In this document: positions 54,129 to 62,690 of the stretch, piece after piece | Numbering within the stretch: the first letter of the stretch is position 1 | Layout of the letters: every line of letters starts with the position of its first letter | NCBI GenBank assembly: GCA_020683205.1 | Contig: CP085689.1 | Location: forward strand, 1,364,001-1,428,000 | From: Lentisphaerae bacterium WC36 | GTDB lineage: Bacteria > Verrucomicrobiota > Lentisphaeria > Victivallales > SZUA-371 | Length of the DNA stretch: 64,000 nt | Reading direction: 5' to 3' | Position numbers and translations under genes: made by a program | Notes under the pieces: model-generated | Told to the model about the DNA's origin: nothing | Databases searched by the model: none | What the model saw: only the letters and a program-made list of their open reading frames with translations

Positions 54129-55083
54129 GAAAGTTATTCTATTAATGATGTTAATATTTTCATTACGTGCGATGGATATTTATGCGATTGATAGTAAAAA
54201 TACTACAAAAGAGGTAAAAAGTAAAAAATTAGAGAAAATAGCTTTAGACTTCGTGCCAATGGCAATTTTGCCTTTTAATGAAAAAGGATCAGCTGTTGAA
54301 GAGCAGGGGGCATTAGTAAGCAATTTAATTTTTGCAAATATGCTTGAAAAAGGTGACTATTTTATGGTTGAACGTGAATCTTTAGATAAAATACTGAAAG
54401 AAATGAAGCTTAATAAATCAGGATTGGTATCAAGTGATTCTGCTGTAAAAATTGGAAATATTGTTGGGGCAAAGTTGTTAATCACAGGTTCAATTTTTAA
54501 GGTAGGTAAGAAAAAATACATTATTGCAAAAATTATTGGGACTGAAACATCACGAGTAATTGGCGTTTCTCAGTCAGGATCTGATGATTTAGAGGTTATG
54601 ATTGCAAAATTATCAAATAAAATTATTAAATCTGTACAAAAGAAGTATGACCAATTGTTGCCAGAAAAGAAAACTTTTGATCTAACAAAATGGCTAAAAA
54701 CAAATAAAGATAAATTTAAATTTAATAAAATTGCTACAAAAATTGTTGAAAAATCAAATGTTGAAATTGATCCTGCAGTTGAAACTGAAATTAAGAAAAT
54801 ATTTAAAGAAACAGGATTCGAAATTGTAGAAAATGCTGATGACGCTGATGTTATTTTTACAGGAGAAGCTTTTTCTGAAAATGCTGGAATGTTTGGTGAA
54901 TTCTTTACGGGGTCAGCCCGAATAGAATTGAAATTGCTAGATAAAAAAGGTAAAGTTTTGGCCGTTGATAGAATTACTGAGATTGCACCTGACGTGAGTT
55001 GGGGAATTGCTCAAAAATCTGCATTACAAAAGGGAGCTAGAGGAATTTTACTTAATATTTTAAAAAATATTATAAAAAAATAA
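54109..55083 (+). CDS. CsgG-like exported protein
   Basis: 324 residues. Signal peptide about 1-26 (ending RAMDIYA). The CsgG-type domain is clear from about 42: MAILPFNEKG, GALVSNLIFANMLEKGDYF, MVERESLDKILKEMKLNKSG and GAKLLITGSIFKV. These are typical of the CsgG / TolB-N-like family of outer-membrane lipoproteins and periplasmic proteins, but no lipobox Cys follows the signal, so it is likely soluble. A second domain (about 210-320, with DADVIFTGEAFSE) looks like a repeat of the same theme. In curli systems CsgG forms the secretion pore. Other members act in stress sensing. Last gene of the sigma cassette, followed by two terminators. Confidence 0.75.
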   Translation: MKNKIFEKVILLMMLIFSLRAMDIYAIDSKNTTKEVKSKKLEKIALDFVPMAILPFNEKGSAVEEQGALVSNLIFANMLEKGDYFMVERESLDKILKEMKLNKSGLVSSDSAVKIGNIVGAKLLITGSIFKVGKKKYIIAKIIGTETSRVIGVSQSGSDDLEVMIAKLSNKIIKSVQKKYDQLLPEKKTFDLTKWLKTNKDKFKFNKIATKIVEKSNVEIDPAVETEIKKIFKETGFEIVENADDADVIFTGEAFSENAGMFGEFFTGSARIELKLLDKKGKVLAVDRITEIAPDVSWGIAQKSALQKGARGILLNILKNIIKK

Positions 55084-55156
55084 AAATTTGTTCATTAATA
55101 AACAAATTTTTTCATAATTTTACAAAGAGTTAACTTTAAAGAGTTAGCTCTTTTTT
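55083..55156 (+). terminator. Tandem Rho-independent terminators
   Basis: First: AAAATTTGTT (55083-55092) with AACAAATTTT (55101-55110). Second: AGAGTTAACT (55126-55135) with AGTTAGCTCT (55142-55151), one G-T pair, then T6. Together they isolate the sigma cassette from the glycosidase gene. Confidence 0.75.
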
Positions 55157-55157
55157 C

Positions 55158-55187
55158 TTGACAAAATTGATTGCAAGGTTATTTTAT
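55158..55187 (+). promoter_or_regulatory. Sigma-70-like promoter of the glycosidase gene
   Basis: TTGACA (55158-55163) is a perfect -35 box, 17-18 bases before ATTTTATAG (55181-55189), where TTTTAT serves as -10. It directly follows the terminators and precedes ATG 55234. Confidence 0.6.
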
Positions 55188-55233
55188 AGAAGTTTTACAT
55201 AAAATATTATTAGGAACAAATTAGGGAAAAATT

Positions 55234-56781
55234 ATGTTAAAGAGAATAATGATTAGTTCGATTGCTTGTTTTTCGGCGATATTAGGTAATGCTCAAGAAG
55301 TTAAATCAAGCAATAAATTCAACACTCAAAAGTTTGATAGAACAATGGTACCAGAAGTTATTTATGATGAAAATAAGGATCTAGTCGAATTGTATTATAA
55401 AGCTTGGGAATTGGCATATAAAAAGAAAAAAATTCAAGATGGTATTCCGCAAAGTCCATATATGGATGAAGCTCTATGGGATTCAGATATTTGGATTTGG
55501 GATACTGCTTTTATGACTTTTTTTTGTAAATATGCTCCAGATTATTATCCTGGCATTGAGAGCTTAGATAATTTTTATTTACCAATGTACGATAATTATA
55601 AGAGCAAAGTTAGAATTCATATTTTAGATAATCCACCTTTGTTTGCTTGGGCTGAGTACGAATACTTTAAATTTACTAATGATTGGAGTAGAATTAATAA
55701 TTTATTGCTAAATAAAAAGTATCTACAGAAACATTTTAGATGGTTTGATACCGTAAAACCAGGCTATAAAATGCCTCATTCGCCAACTGGTGCAAATGTA
55801 AGATTAAAAAAATTGACAAATGGTTATGTATGGGAAGGTGGTCGTAGCGGCATGGATAATACTCCACGAGGAAGAAAAGGGGCAAAAGCAACTAAAAGTA
55901 GACCCAATAACCCTAATATGTTATGGGTAGATGCTATAGCACAACAGGGTCTAAGTGCATTAATGATTGCCAAATTGGCTGGAAAAATAAACCAAAAGGA
56001 AATTGAAAAAGAGTATCTAAAAAAGTATCATGATATAAAAAATACTGTAAATAAGTACTATTTTGATTATCAAGATGGAACTTATTATGATATTAATGTC
56101 AAAGATAATAGTTTTATGAAATGCTTGACGCCAGCATCTTTTTGGCCGATGCTAGCAATGATGCCTAATCAAAAACAAGCTGATTTGATGGTAAAAACTG
56201 TCGAAAATCCACAGTTGCTTGGTGGAGTTGTGCCGTGGGTAACTGTCGCTCGAAATGATGCTGATTTTATTGCAGAAAATGGTAATTATTGGCGAGGTTC
56301 TGTTTGGTTGCCAACTGCCTATATGGGCATTAAGGCATTAGAGCGAAACGGTTATGAAAAATTGGCAGATAAAACAGCCTCACAAGTTATTGAACATATG
56401 TTAAAAACATATAAACAATATTCTCCACATACAATTTGGGAATGTTACAATCCTAATAAACCAGAACCCGCATATCATGGTTCACGTATAGTTAAAGAAG
56501 ATTTTTGTGGCTGGAGTGCATTGGGTCCTATTTCATTATTTATTGAAAATTATTTAGGTTTTTATGATATTGATGCTCAAGAAAATACTGTTAAATGGCG
56601 TAAATATCGCTCAGGACGCCATGGTATTAAAAATTTAAAATTTGGAGATGTTACTACCTCAATTATTGCAGAAAATATTAATAAAGTTTCTGTGAAAAGT
56701 AATAAGAATTACACATTAATTATTAATAAAAAACCATTTCAGATTAAACAGGGTTCTAATACGATAACTTTGGGTAATTAA
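55234..56781 (+). CDS. Exported GH37/GH63-like (alpha/alpha)6-barrel glycosidase
   Basis: 515 residues with a signal peptide (about 1-21, ending GNAQE). Typical blocks of the trehalase/GH63 clan: WIWDTAFMTFFCKYAPD near 88, DNFY, PHSPTGANVR, WVDAIAQQGLSA with the Asp, NYWRGSVWLPTAYMG near 350, and TIWECYNP followed by FCGWSALGPISLF, carrying the catalytic Asp/Glu pair positions. Related enzymes hydrolyse trehalose, mannosylglycerate or glucosylglycerate, or trim alpha-glucans. The precise substrate cannot be told. Ends with a terminator. Confidence 0.8.
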   Translation: MLKRIMISSIACFSAILGNAQEVKSSNKFNTQKFDRTMVPEVIYDENKDLVELYYKAWELAYKKKKIQDGIPQSPYMDEALWDSDIWIWDTAFMTFFCKYAPDYYPGIESLDNFYLPMYDNYKSKVRIHILDNPPLFAWAEYEYFKFTNDWSRINNLLLNKKYLQKHFRWFDTVKPGYKMPHSPTGANVRLKKLTNGYVWEGGRSGMDNTPRGRKGAKATKSRPNNPNMLWVDAIAQQGLSALMIAKLAGKINQKEIEKEYLKKYHDIKNTVNKYYFDYQDGTYYDINVKDNSFMKCLTPASFWPMLAMMPNQKQADLMVKTVENPQLLGGVVPWVTVARNDADFIAENGNYWRGSVWLPTAYMGIKALERNGYEKLADKTASQVIEHMLKTYKQYSPHTIWECYNPNKPEPAYHGSRIVKEDFCGWSALGPISLFIENYLGFYDIDAQENTVKWRKYRSGRHGIKNLKFGDVTTSIIAENINKVSVKSNKNYTLIINKKPFQIKQGSNTITLGN

Positions 56782-56792
56782 GAAAAATAACA

Positions 56793-56820
56793 AAAGAACC
56801 TTAACTTCTTAGGTTCTTTC
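56793..56820. terminator. Bidirectional Rho-independent terminator
   Basis: AAAGAACCT (56793-56801) pairs with AGGTTCTTT (56811-56819). It lies between the convergent glycosidase and MBL-fold genes. The A-rich left side allows minus-strand use. Confidence 0.75.
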
Positions 56821-56835
56821 GTTTGTATTATAACA

Positions 56836-57663
56836 CTATATTAATGAAATTTGATCACCAGTTGATAATCTTTGACACCTTGCACTTGAAAACGTGTCAA
56901 TTAATAAATTAATAAAGTTTTCACCAGTACAGTGGTTTGCATATAAATATTTTATATTTAATTCTTTTAAGGATTCTAAAGTATTTTTTTGCTGGAATTC
57001 ACTGGCTTTTTTTAGATGCATACCTCCGATGACAGCTAAAACTTTGGTACAGTTACTAAGTTTTTTAACGTAATTTATTGCATTAATAACACCAGTGTGG
57101 CTACAGCCCAAGACAATAATTAACCCTTTTGCCGTTTTAAAATAAAGTGCTTGGTCATCTGGCATTAGGTCTTGTTGTTTGCATTGTTTATCTATATAAA
57201 AGTTTTCATTGCAAATTTCAAAATGATTTTGAAAAGGAATATTTCCAGTTAAAAAGCAACCTGGAACAATTTCTGTTGCACTTTCATTATATTTGAAGTT
57301 AAATTTATTTTTTAAATTTGGATCTATTCCAATATTATGAAGGGTTCCATCGGTATGTAAAGAATATCGCTTTTGAAAAATTTTAGGATGAGCATGAATA
57401 GGAGTGCTAGCTAGTAAATCAGAAACCTCACCTAGACCATTAACATGGTCATAGTGTCCATGGCTGATGGCTACTGCATCTAGTTTTTTTAAATTAATAC
57501 CTAATTTTTCTGTATTATGAGCAATTGCAAAACCTTGGCCTGCGTCAAAAAGTATTTTCTTTCCATTATATTCAATGAAAAAGGAAACACCATGTTCTGC
57601 CATTAACCCTTTTTTGAAAACGCTATTCTCTGATATTACTGTTAATCTAAAATGCTTTTTCAT
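56836..57663 (-). CDS. Metallo-beta-lactamase-fold hydrolase (MptA/dihydropterin type)
   Basis: 275 residues. HxHxDH-type motif SHGHYDHVNGLGEV near 68, then FLTGNIPF, the GLIIVLGCSHTGVINAINYV block with Cys-Ser-His near 185, and ANHCTG near 245. These are hallmarks of the MBL subfamily annotated as dihydropterin-phosphate synthase-like. The true substrate in bacteria is unknown. Upstream by 27 bp on the same strand is a DUF134 protein, a frequent genomic neighbour in anaerobes. It probably forms an operon with it. Cytoplasmic. Confidence 0.88.
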   Translation of the reverse strand: MKKHFRLTVISENSVFKKGLMAEHGVSFFIEYNGKKILFDAGQGFAIAHNTEKLGINLKKLDAVAISHGHYDHVNGLGEVSDLLASTPIHAHPKIFQKRYSLHTDGTLHNIGIDPNLKNKFNFKYNESATEIVPGCFLTGNIPFQNHFEICNENFYIDKQCKQQDLMPDDQALYFKTAKGLIIVLGCSHTGVINAINYVKKLSNCTKVLAVIGGMHLKKASEFQQKNTLESLKELNIKYLYANHCTGENFINLLIDTFSSARCQRLSTGDQISLI

Positions 57664-57690
57664 TGCATTTCCTCCTAAATAAAACTTCTA

Positions 57691-57987
57691 TTATTTTTTA
57701 ATCTTTACTGCGCCACCTTGTATTCTAATAGCCTTACCGTTAATTAAAGCATTAGCAATTTTTTTATGAGCAGATTTGATAATATTGCCAAAAGTTTGTC
57801 GTGATATATTCATTTTTTTTGCTGCATCGGCCTGATATAAATTTTCAAAATCTGCAAGTTTTACAGCTTCAAGCTCATCAATCGTTAACTCAATTTCTTC
57901 AATTTGAGAAAGAGGAACGCCACGTGGCTTAAAATAATTATATTCATTTGGGCTGTGGATTGTTCTTAACTTACACGGTCGAGGCAT
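57691..57987 (-). CDS. DUF134 family DNA-binding protein
   Basis: 98 residues from ATG 57987; GGAG lies at good spacing before it, and the protein then starts MPRPCKLR as the family does. An in-frame ATG at 58011 gives 8 extra residues. Motifs: PRGVPLSQIEEIELTIDELE, then a helix-turn-helix with LYQADAAKKMNISRQTFGNI. DUF134 proteins are small likely regulators, often next to MBL-fold or dinitrogenase-cofactor-like genes, and here before an MBL gene. A 10-bp palindrome lies 20 bp upstream and could be its operator. Confidence 0.88.
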   Translation of the reverse strand: MPRPCKLRTIHSPNEYNYFKPRGVPLSQIEEIELTIDELEAVKLADFENLYQADAAKKMNISRQTFGNIIKSAHKKIANALINGKAIRIQGGAVKIKK

Positions 57988-58006
57988 ATTTTTCTCCATT
58001 ATTTTT

Positions 58007-58016
58007 AGCATATGCT
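58007..58016. promoter_or_regulatory. Perfect palindrome upstream of the DUF134 gene
   Basis: AGCATATGCT is self-complementary and lies 20 bp before the DUF134 start. Its place fits an autoregulatory operator, but a 10-bp palindrome can arise by chance. Confidence 0.35.
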
Positions 58017-58228
58017 ATGTTAATTTATATATTTTTTTATAATTTTCAACTTTCAAAAATGAAAAGTTGCAATGTTTTTTATTTTATAATTTATTTATTA
58101 TCGTGCAAAAAGAATATTTGTTGCAAAATAATACTTGAAAATGTAAAATTTATAAATGTAGTTTAAGTAGTAATCTAAAGATAAAAAAATAATTATCAAG
58201 TAAAATTTTCAAGCTTAGGAGCTTTTTT

Positions 58229-59404
58229 ATGAGCCCATCAAAAAATTTTCATGAACAATTTTTATATGATACAAAAAATTTAGAACGACCAATTAATGCA
58301 GTTTCAATGGCAATCCAAAATTATATCGCCATTCGAGAACGTTGGCTAAAAAAAAGTGTTGGTTTTTACGGATTACGTGGTTCTGTTACTGGTGGAAAAA
58401 TTTTTATGAACCGCACAAAAACAAAAAAGAATCTTGAAACAATGCAAGAAATTCATGTACTACTTAATGATTCAACGCTAGATTACCGAACCAAAATTGA
58501 AAAAATAAAGGTTTTAAAAGTAAAGTTAACTAAAAAAGGACAAGCTTTGAAGTTAATTGATACTTTTTTAGAGACCGCTGTTGCTGATAATTGTGCATAT
58601 ATACCGTCAAGAAATTCATTAGAAGAGAGTGTTTATGTAGCAAGGCAAACAGTATTTAGAAGACGCGATGTTTTAGGCAGAGGAGCATTTGGATCAGCTG
58701 AAAGGTTTGCTAGTGAGCAAAGTGGTAAGTCGTTTGTAGTAAAACAATTTCATAATCCATATGTGTCTGCATCAGAAGTTTCTGAAGAGATAGAAATTTT
58801 TAGAAAAGTTTATAATAAATTGGGGCGGAAATATTTTGGAGATGATTTTGAGCCATGTGTTGTGCAAGCTCCGACTGAAGAGAGTCATGAAGGAAAGGTT
58901 TTAATGCCAGAAGTCCCAGGAGGTAGCCTTGAGTCTTATTGCAGAGATAACCTTGATTTTGATGAAGATGCACTCTTTACTTCAATTTTTAATTTTTTAT
59001 TTAGCATGCATTATGAATTGGGAGTAGCTCATCGTGATTGTCATGTAGGTAATATCATGGTAGTTGATAAATTTTATAATGTATTTTTTATAGATTACGG
59101 GATGGCATGTCAAAATGATGGCGCCCCAATTTTTTTAAATAAAAGTGGTGTGTCAGATTTTGTTGATGCAGCTCGTGAAGATGTTGCCATGTGTATTTGT
59201 GATTTATTTTTTGCACGCAAATTAAAAGGAGACCACTCAGATATAAAAGTAAAAGAGGTGATTTTTAAATTTCAGCTAATACGATGGATGAACTTTATTT
59301 TTATGCCTGATGAAACTGATCCTCTTAGCTTAGAAAAGTATTTAGTGAAAAAAGTCAATTATTTTAATCGTTTAGTTGGGGTAAAAGCAAAATTGTTAGC
59401 CTAA
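58229..59404 (+). CDS. Eukaryotic-like protein kinase domain protein
   Basis: 391 residues. N-terminal 140 residues are helical and Lys-rich, unrecognised. The kinase domain follows: glycine loop VLGRGAFGSAERF near 150, Lys in SFVVKQF near 172, catalytic loop GVAHRDCHVGNIMVV near 273 with His-Arg-Asp and Asn, and metal loop VFFIDYG near 291, with Asp-Tyr-Gly in place of Asp-Phe-Gly. All catalytic residues are present, so it should be active. There is no membrane helix, PASTA or other sensor domain, unlike usual bacterial Ser/Thr kinases. The compact form recalls secreted effector kinases of animal-associated bacteria. Alternatives are small-molecule (aminoglycoside-like) or lipopolysaccharide core kinases. 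Single gene, GGAG ribosome binding site. Confidence 0.75.
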   Translation: MSPSKNFHEQFLYDTKNLERPINAVSMAIQNYIAIRERWLKKSVGFYGLRGSVTGGKIFMNRTKTKKNLETMQEIHVLLNDSTLDYRTKIEKIKVLKVKLTKKGQALKLIDTFLETAVADNCAYIPSRNSLEESVYVARQTVFRRRDVLGRGAFGSAERFASEQSGKSFVVKQFHNPYVSASEVSEEIEIFRKVYNKLGRKYFGDDFEPCVVQAPTEESHEGKVLMPEVPGGSLESYCRDNLDFDEDALFTSIFNFLFSMHYELGVAHRDCHVGNIMVVDKFYNVFFIDYGMACQNDGAPIFLNKSGVSDFVDAAREDVAMCICDLFFARKLKGDHSDIKVKEVIFKFQLIRWMNFIFMPDETDPLSLEKYLVKKVNYFNRLVGVKAKLLA

Positions 59405-59536
59405 TTAACTACTGTAGTAAAAATATAGATCCATAATTATAAGAAAAAATTATATTTGAATGGAAATTATATAAAAATAGTATACATTAAAGATCATTGT
59501 TAGCATGTCAATAATAAAATTAAATAAGGAAAATTT

Positions 59537-60961
59537 ATGGCTATAGTCTTATTATCATTTTGTTTACTATCAGTATTGTTATTAATTGGTAAATTTCTAA
59601 GGGTAAAAATTAAGCTTCTTCAGCTTTTGTACTTGCCTTCTTCTGTTATAGGAGGATTAATCGGTCTAGGTCTGGTTTATGTAATAAAAATTTTTTATAT
59701 AGGTGATGAAATAGCACTTAGTCAAGGAACCATAAATGCTGGATTTGCAAATATTTTTGATAACGTTGTTGCAGAATGGGCTTCTTTACCAGGGCTTTTA
59801 ATTAACTTAGTTTTTGCGGGATTGTTTTTGGGGGTGCGTTTACCATCGTTAAGAAAAATTTGGAATGTTGGAGGTCCGCAGTTTATCTATGGACAAGTTG
59901 TTGCGTGGGGGCAATATATTGTTGGTATTGGAATGGTTTTATTTTTTCTAAAACCATTTTTTAATGTTCCAGATCAATTTGGTGTGATTGTTCCAGTTGG
60001 TTTCGAAGGAGGGCATGGTACGGCTGGTGGTTTGAGTAAAACATTTGAAAAATTTGATTGGGCTGTAGGAAAAGATTTTGGTTTAACTGCCGCAACTGTT
60101 GGAATGATTGCAGGTATTATTATTGGTATGGCATTAGTTAATTGGGCTACAAGAAATGGGTATGTGTCACAATTAAAAGGTTTTAATGATCAAAGTGAAG
60201 GAGAGCAAAAAGGTATTTATGAAACTAGAGAAGAACGCCCTGTAGCAGGCTGGCAAACTGTTCATTCTGACTCTGTAGATTCATTAGCATTTCATATTTC
60301 ATTTGTTGGAGTTGCCGTTTTTATCGGCTATTTGATAAAAAAATGCTTTGTCGCTCTTAATTTTATTGCGCCAATCTGGTTACAAAAATTAGATATTTTA
60401 AATAGTTTTCCTCTGTTTCCACTTTGTATGGTTGGTGGTTTAATTGTTCAGGTTATAATAAGTTACATGAAACAACAACAACTTTTGGATCATAATTTAA
60501 TGCAAAGAATTTCAGGCGCAGCTTTAGATTTTTTGGTGGTTGCGGCCGTTGCAACAATTAAAATAGATGCGATTAGTGAAAGCATTGTGCCGTTTGTTTT
60601 AATTTGTGGTGCAGGAATTTTGTGGAATATTTTCTGTGTACTATTCGTTTCACGAATGATTTTACCAAATTATTGGTTTGAGCGTTCGATTGCGGAAATG
60701 GGACAGTCAATGGGAGTAACAGCAACAGGTTTATTGCTTTTAAGAACTGTTGATCCTAACTCTGAAACTGATGCGCCTGCTGCTTTTGGTTATAAGCAGT
60801 TACTGCATGAACCATTTATGGGAGGCGGATTATGGACTTCAACAGCAATCCCATTAGTGTTTGTTTATGGCGGAATGGCTGTTTTTTTAACTTCACTAAT
60901 TGCAATGGGTTTCTTTTTGTTATTATGGTTTTTCTTAAGAAAAACATGGCAAGAGAGTTAA
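59537..60961 (+). CDS. gltS: Sodium/glutamate symporter (GltS family)
   Basis: 474 residues with about ten to twelve helices. FEGGHGTAGGLSKTFEKFDW near 158 and its later counterpart MGQSMGVTATGLLLLRTVDP near 385 are the paired re-entrant-loop motifs of GltS. VGGLIVQVIISY precedes the second. It imports glutamate with sodium. It is longer than E. coli GltS (about 400), mostly from a loop around 210-245 and longer ends, as in many members outside Enterobacteria. Convergent with murJ, only 16 bp apart. Substrate follows the family and is not proven. Confidence 0.9.
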   Translation: MAIVLLSFCLLSVLLLIGKFLRVKIKLLQLLYLPSSVIGGLIGLGLVYVIKIFYIGDEIALSQGTINAGFANIFDNVVAEWASLPGLLINLVFAGLFLGVRLPSLRKIWNVGGPQFIYGQVVAWGQYIVGIGMVLFFLKPFFNVPDQFGVIVPVGFEGGHGTAGGLSKTFEKFDWAVGKDFGLTAATVGMIAGIIIGMALVNWATRNGYVSQLKGFNDQSEGEQKGIYETREERPVAGWQTVHSDSVDSLAFHISFVGVAVFIGYLIKKCFVALNFIAPIWLQKLDILNSFPLFPLCMVGGLIVQVIISYMKQQQLLDHNLMQRISGAALDFLVVAAVATIKIDAISESIVPFVLICGAGILWNIFCVLFVSRMILPNYWFERSIAEMGQSMGVTATGLLLLRTVDPNSETDAPAAFGYKQLLHEPFMGGGLWTSTAIPLVFVYGGMAVFLTSLIAMGFFLLLWFFLRKTWQES

Positions 60962-60977
60962 TTTGTCAAGCTACTGA

Positions 60978-62561
60978 TTAAACTTTTTTAAATATTTTTA
61001 ACACTTCTTTAGCTTCATTAATTTTAAAAATGAGGCTCAAGAAAAGGTATAAAACTGCAAAAGATACTCCTATCGCACTTATAAAAAATGCTTCATAAAG
61101 TTTATTTCCTAGTTCAACTTTTATATCAAAAAATTTAATAAAAGCAATAATAATGGTTATAATTATACTGTTAACTAGTATTATCTTAACTATGGTTAAG
61201 ATAAAATTTTTAAAGATCTTTTTTTCAATCTTCAAATGTTTATTTAAAAAATAAATCAGCAGTGAATTGTTTAATAATGAGCTAATTGTTGTAGCCAAAG
61301 CTAAACCACCTTGTTTGAGAGGGAACATTAAGATTATATTCAAAATAATATTTACAGCAATACAAACTAGTGAGATATAGAGAGGGGTTTTCATATCTTT
61401 TCTACTATAGAACGCTGCTGTTAAAATTTTTAGCGAAGCAAAAAAAGGAATGCCCCAAACATAAAAAATAATTGCAAAACTAGTTTCTTTTAAATCACTA
61501 ATATTGAAATTACCCCCTAAACAAATTAAACTAATAATTTCATTTCTTAGTAATGCAATTAATGCTACACATGGAGCACAAATATAGAAAAGACTTTTAA
61601 GTCCATAAAATAATGCTTCAACCATTTCAGAATATCTATTTTGTGCAGCGTAGCTTGATAAATAAGATAATGAAACAGAACCAAAAGCTACTGCAAAAAC
61701 GCCAATTGGCAAGTATATAATTCGATCGCTGTAAGTTAAGGATGGCAAAGCCTGTTCGCTAATGCTATACGCTAAAGATTTATCTATAATTAACCCGATC
61801 TGCAGAGCTGATGTTCCTAATAAAGCTGGCAAAAACATTTTCCAAAATTCTTTAAAAAAATGATGATTTTTAAATTCTGAAAATTTAAATAATGGTAAAC
61901 AATTGTTTTTGGCCATTATAATGAAAAAATAATACAATTGAACAATTCCAGAAGACACCACCATAAATGCTAAAAGTTTAACAATTAAAATCTGATTATT
62001 TTTGCAAAAATTTGGAATAATTAATAAACTACTGATTAAAAAAACGTTTAGCGACAAAGCACCCAAAGCTGGCAAAAAGAATACCTTCTTTAAATTTAAT
62101 ATTGACCCTATAATTCCACATAAGCAAATAAAAATAGAGTAGGGCATTATTATTGGTAGGATTTCAAATAAAATGCGATTTTTATCACTGATACTCTCTA
62201 AATTGAATTTTAGAGAAAAAACAGCTGTAATAACTAATAGAGTGATAGCTGTTAATATCCATGCAACAGAAAGTAAAATTTTTGCTATTTTTATTCTAAC
62301 TGTACGAATATTATTTTTGCTATTATCTTCACTAAGCAGTGGAACAATGACTGACCCCATTGCTCCTTCTCCTAAAATTCTGCGCAGAGAATTAGGAATC
62401 ATAAATGCTAAAAACCATGCACTCGCCAAAACTTCTCCACCCAAAATACGAGCTTCTAGAATGACTCTAATGAAACCTAAAATACGGCTAATTATTGTTG
62501 CAAAAGCAACGTTCATTGTATTTTTTAATAATTTTACTAATGAATTTGAATTGTGGGTCAC
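60978..62561 (-). CDS. murJ: Lipid II flippase MurJ
   Basis: 527 residues with fourteen helices, the MVIN/MurJ layout. Start with NTMNVAFATIISRILGFIR, then WFLAFMIPNSLRRILGEGAM, which is the signature MurJ loop (Arg-x-x-x-GEG). Later are LALATTISSLLNNSLLIYFL and the cavity Arg/Asp positions. It flips lipid II to the periplasm for peptidoglycan assembly, and so complements the murA gene in this window. Start ATG 62561. Convergent with gltS. Confidence 0.93.
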   Translation of the reverse strand: MTHNSNSLVKLLKNTMNVAFATIISRILGFIRVILEARILGGEVLASAWFLAFMIPNSLRRILGEGAMGSVIVPLLSEDNSKNNIRTVRIKIAKILLSVAWILTAITLLVITAVFSLKFNLESISDKNRILFEILPIIMPYSIFICLCGIIGSILNLKKVFFLPALGALSLNVFLISSLLIIPNFCKNNQILIVKLLAFMVVSSGIVQLYYFFIIMAKNNCLPLFKFSEFKNHHFFKEFWKMFLPALLGTSALQIGLIIDKSLAYSISEQALPSLTYSDRIIYLPIGVFAVAFGSVSLSYLSSYAAQNRYSEMVEALFYGLKSLFYICAPCVALIALLRNEIISLICLGGNFNISDLKETSFAIIFYVWGIPFFASLKILTAAFYSRKDMKTPLYISLVCIAVNIILNIILMFPLKQGGLALATTISSLLNNSLLIYFLNKHLKIEKKIFKNFILTIVKIILVNSIIITIIIAFIKFFDIKVELGNKLYEAFFISAIGVSFAVLYLFLSLIFKINEAKEVLKIFKKV

Positions 62562-62630
62562 GGCTTTTTCTCTTTTTGTTTATTATATAATTAAAATATA
62601 TCAACATTTTAATAAAAAACAACCATAAAT

Positions 62631-62667
62631 AAAAAAAGCAGATATCTTTATGGAAAAACATCTGCTT
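62631..62667 (-). terminator. Rho-independent terminator of ychF
   Basis: On the minus strand AAGCAGAT (62667-62660) pairs with ATCTGCTT (62643-62636) around a long loop, followed by TTTTT. It lies just after the ychF stop. Confidence 0.7.
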
Positions 62668-62690
62668 TGAAAAAATATTTTTATATGTAA

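Noticed and set aside
51864-55083. Curli-type secretion system
   Set aside because: Only a CsgG-like protein is present; no CsgA/B-like repeat protein or CsgE/F is adjacent, and the lipobox of true CsgG is not seen.
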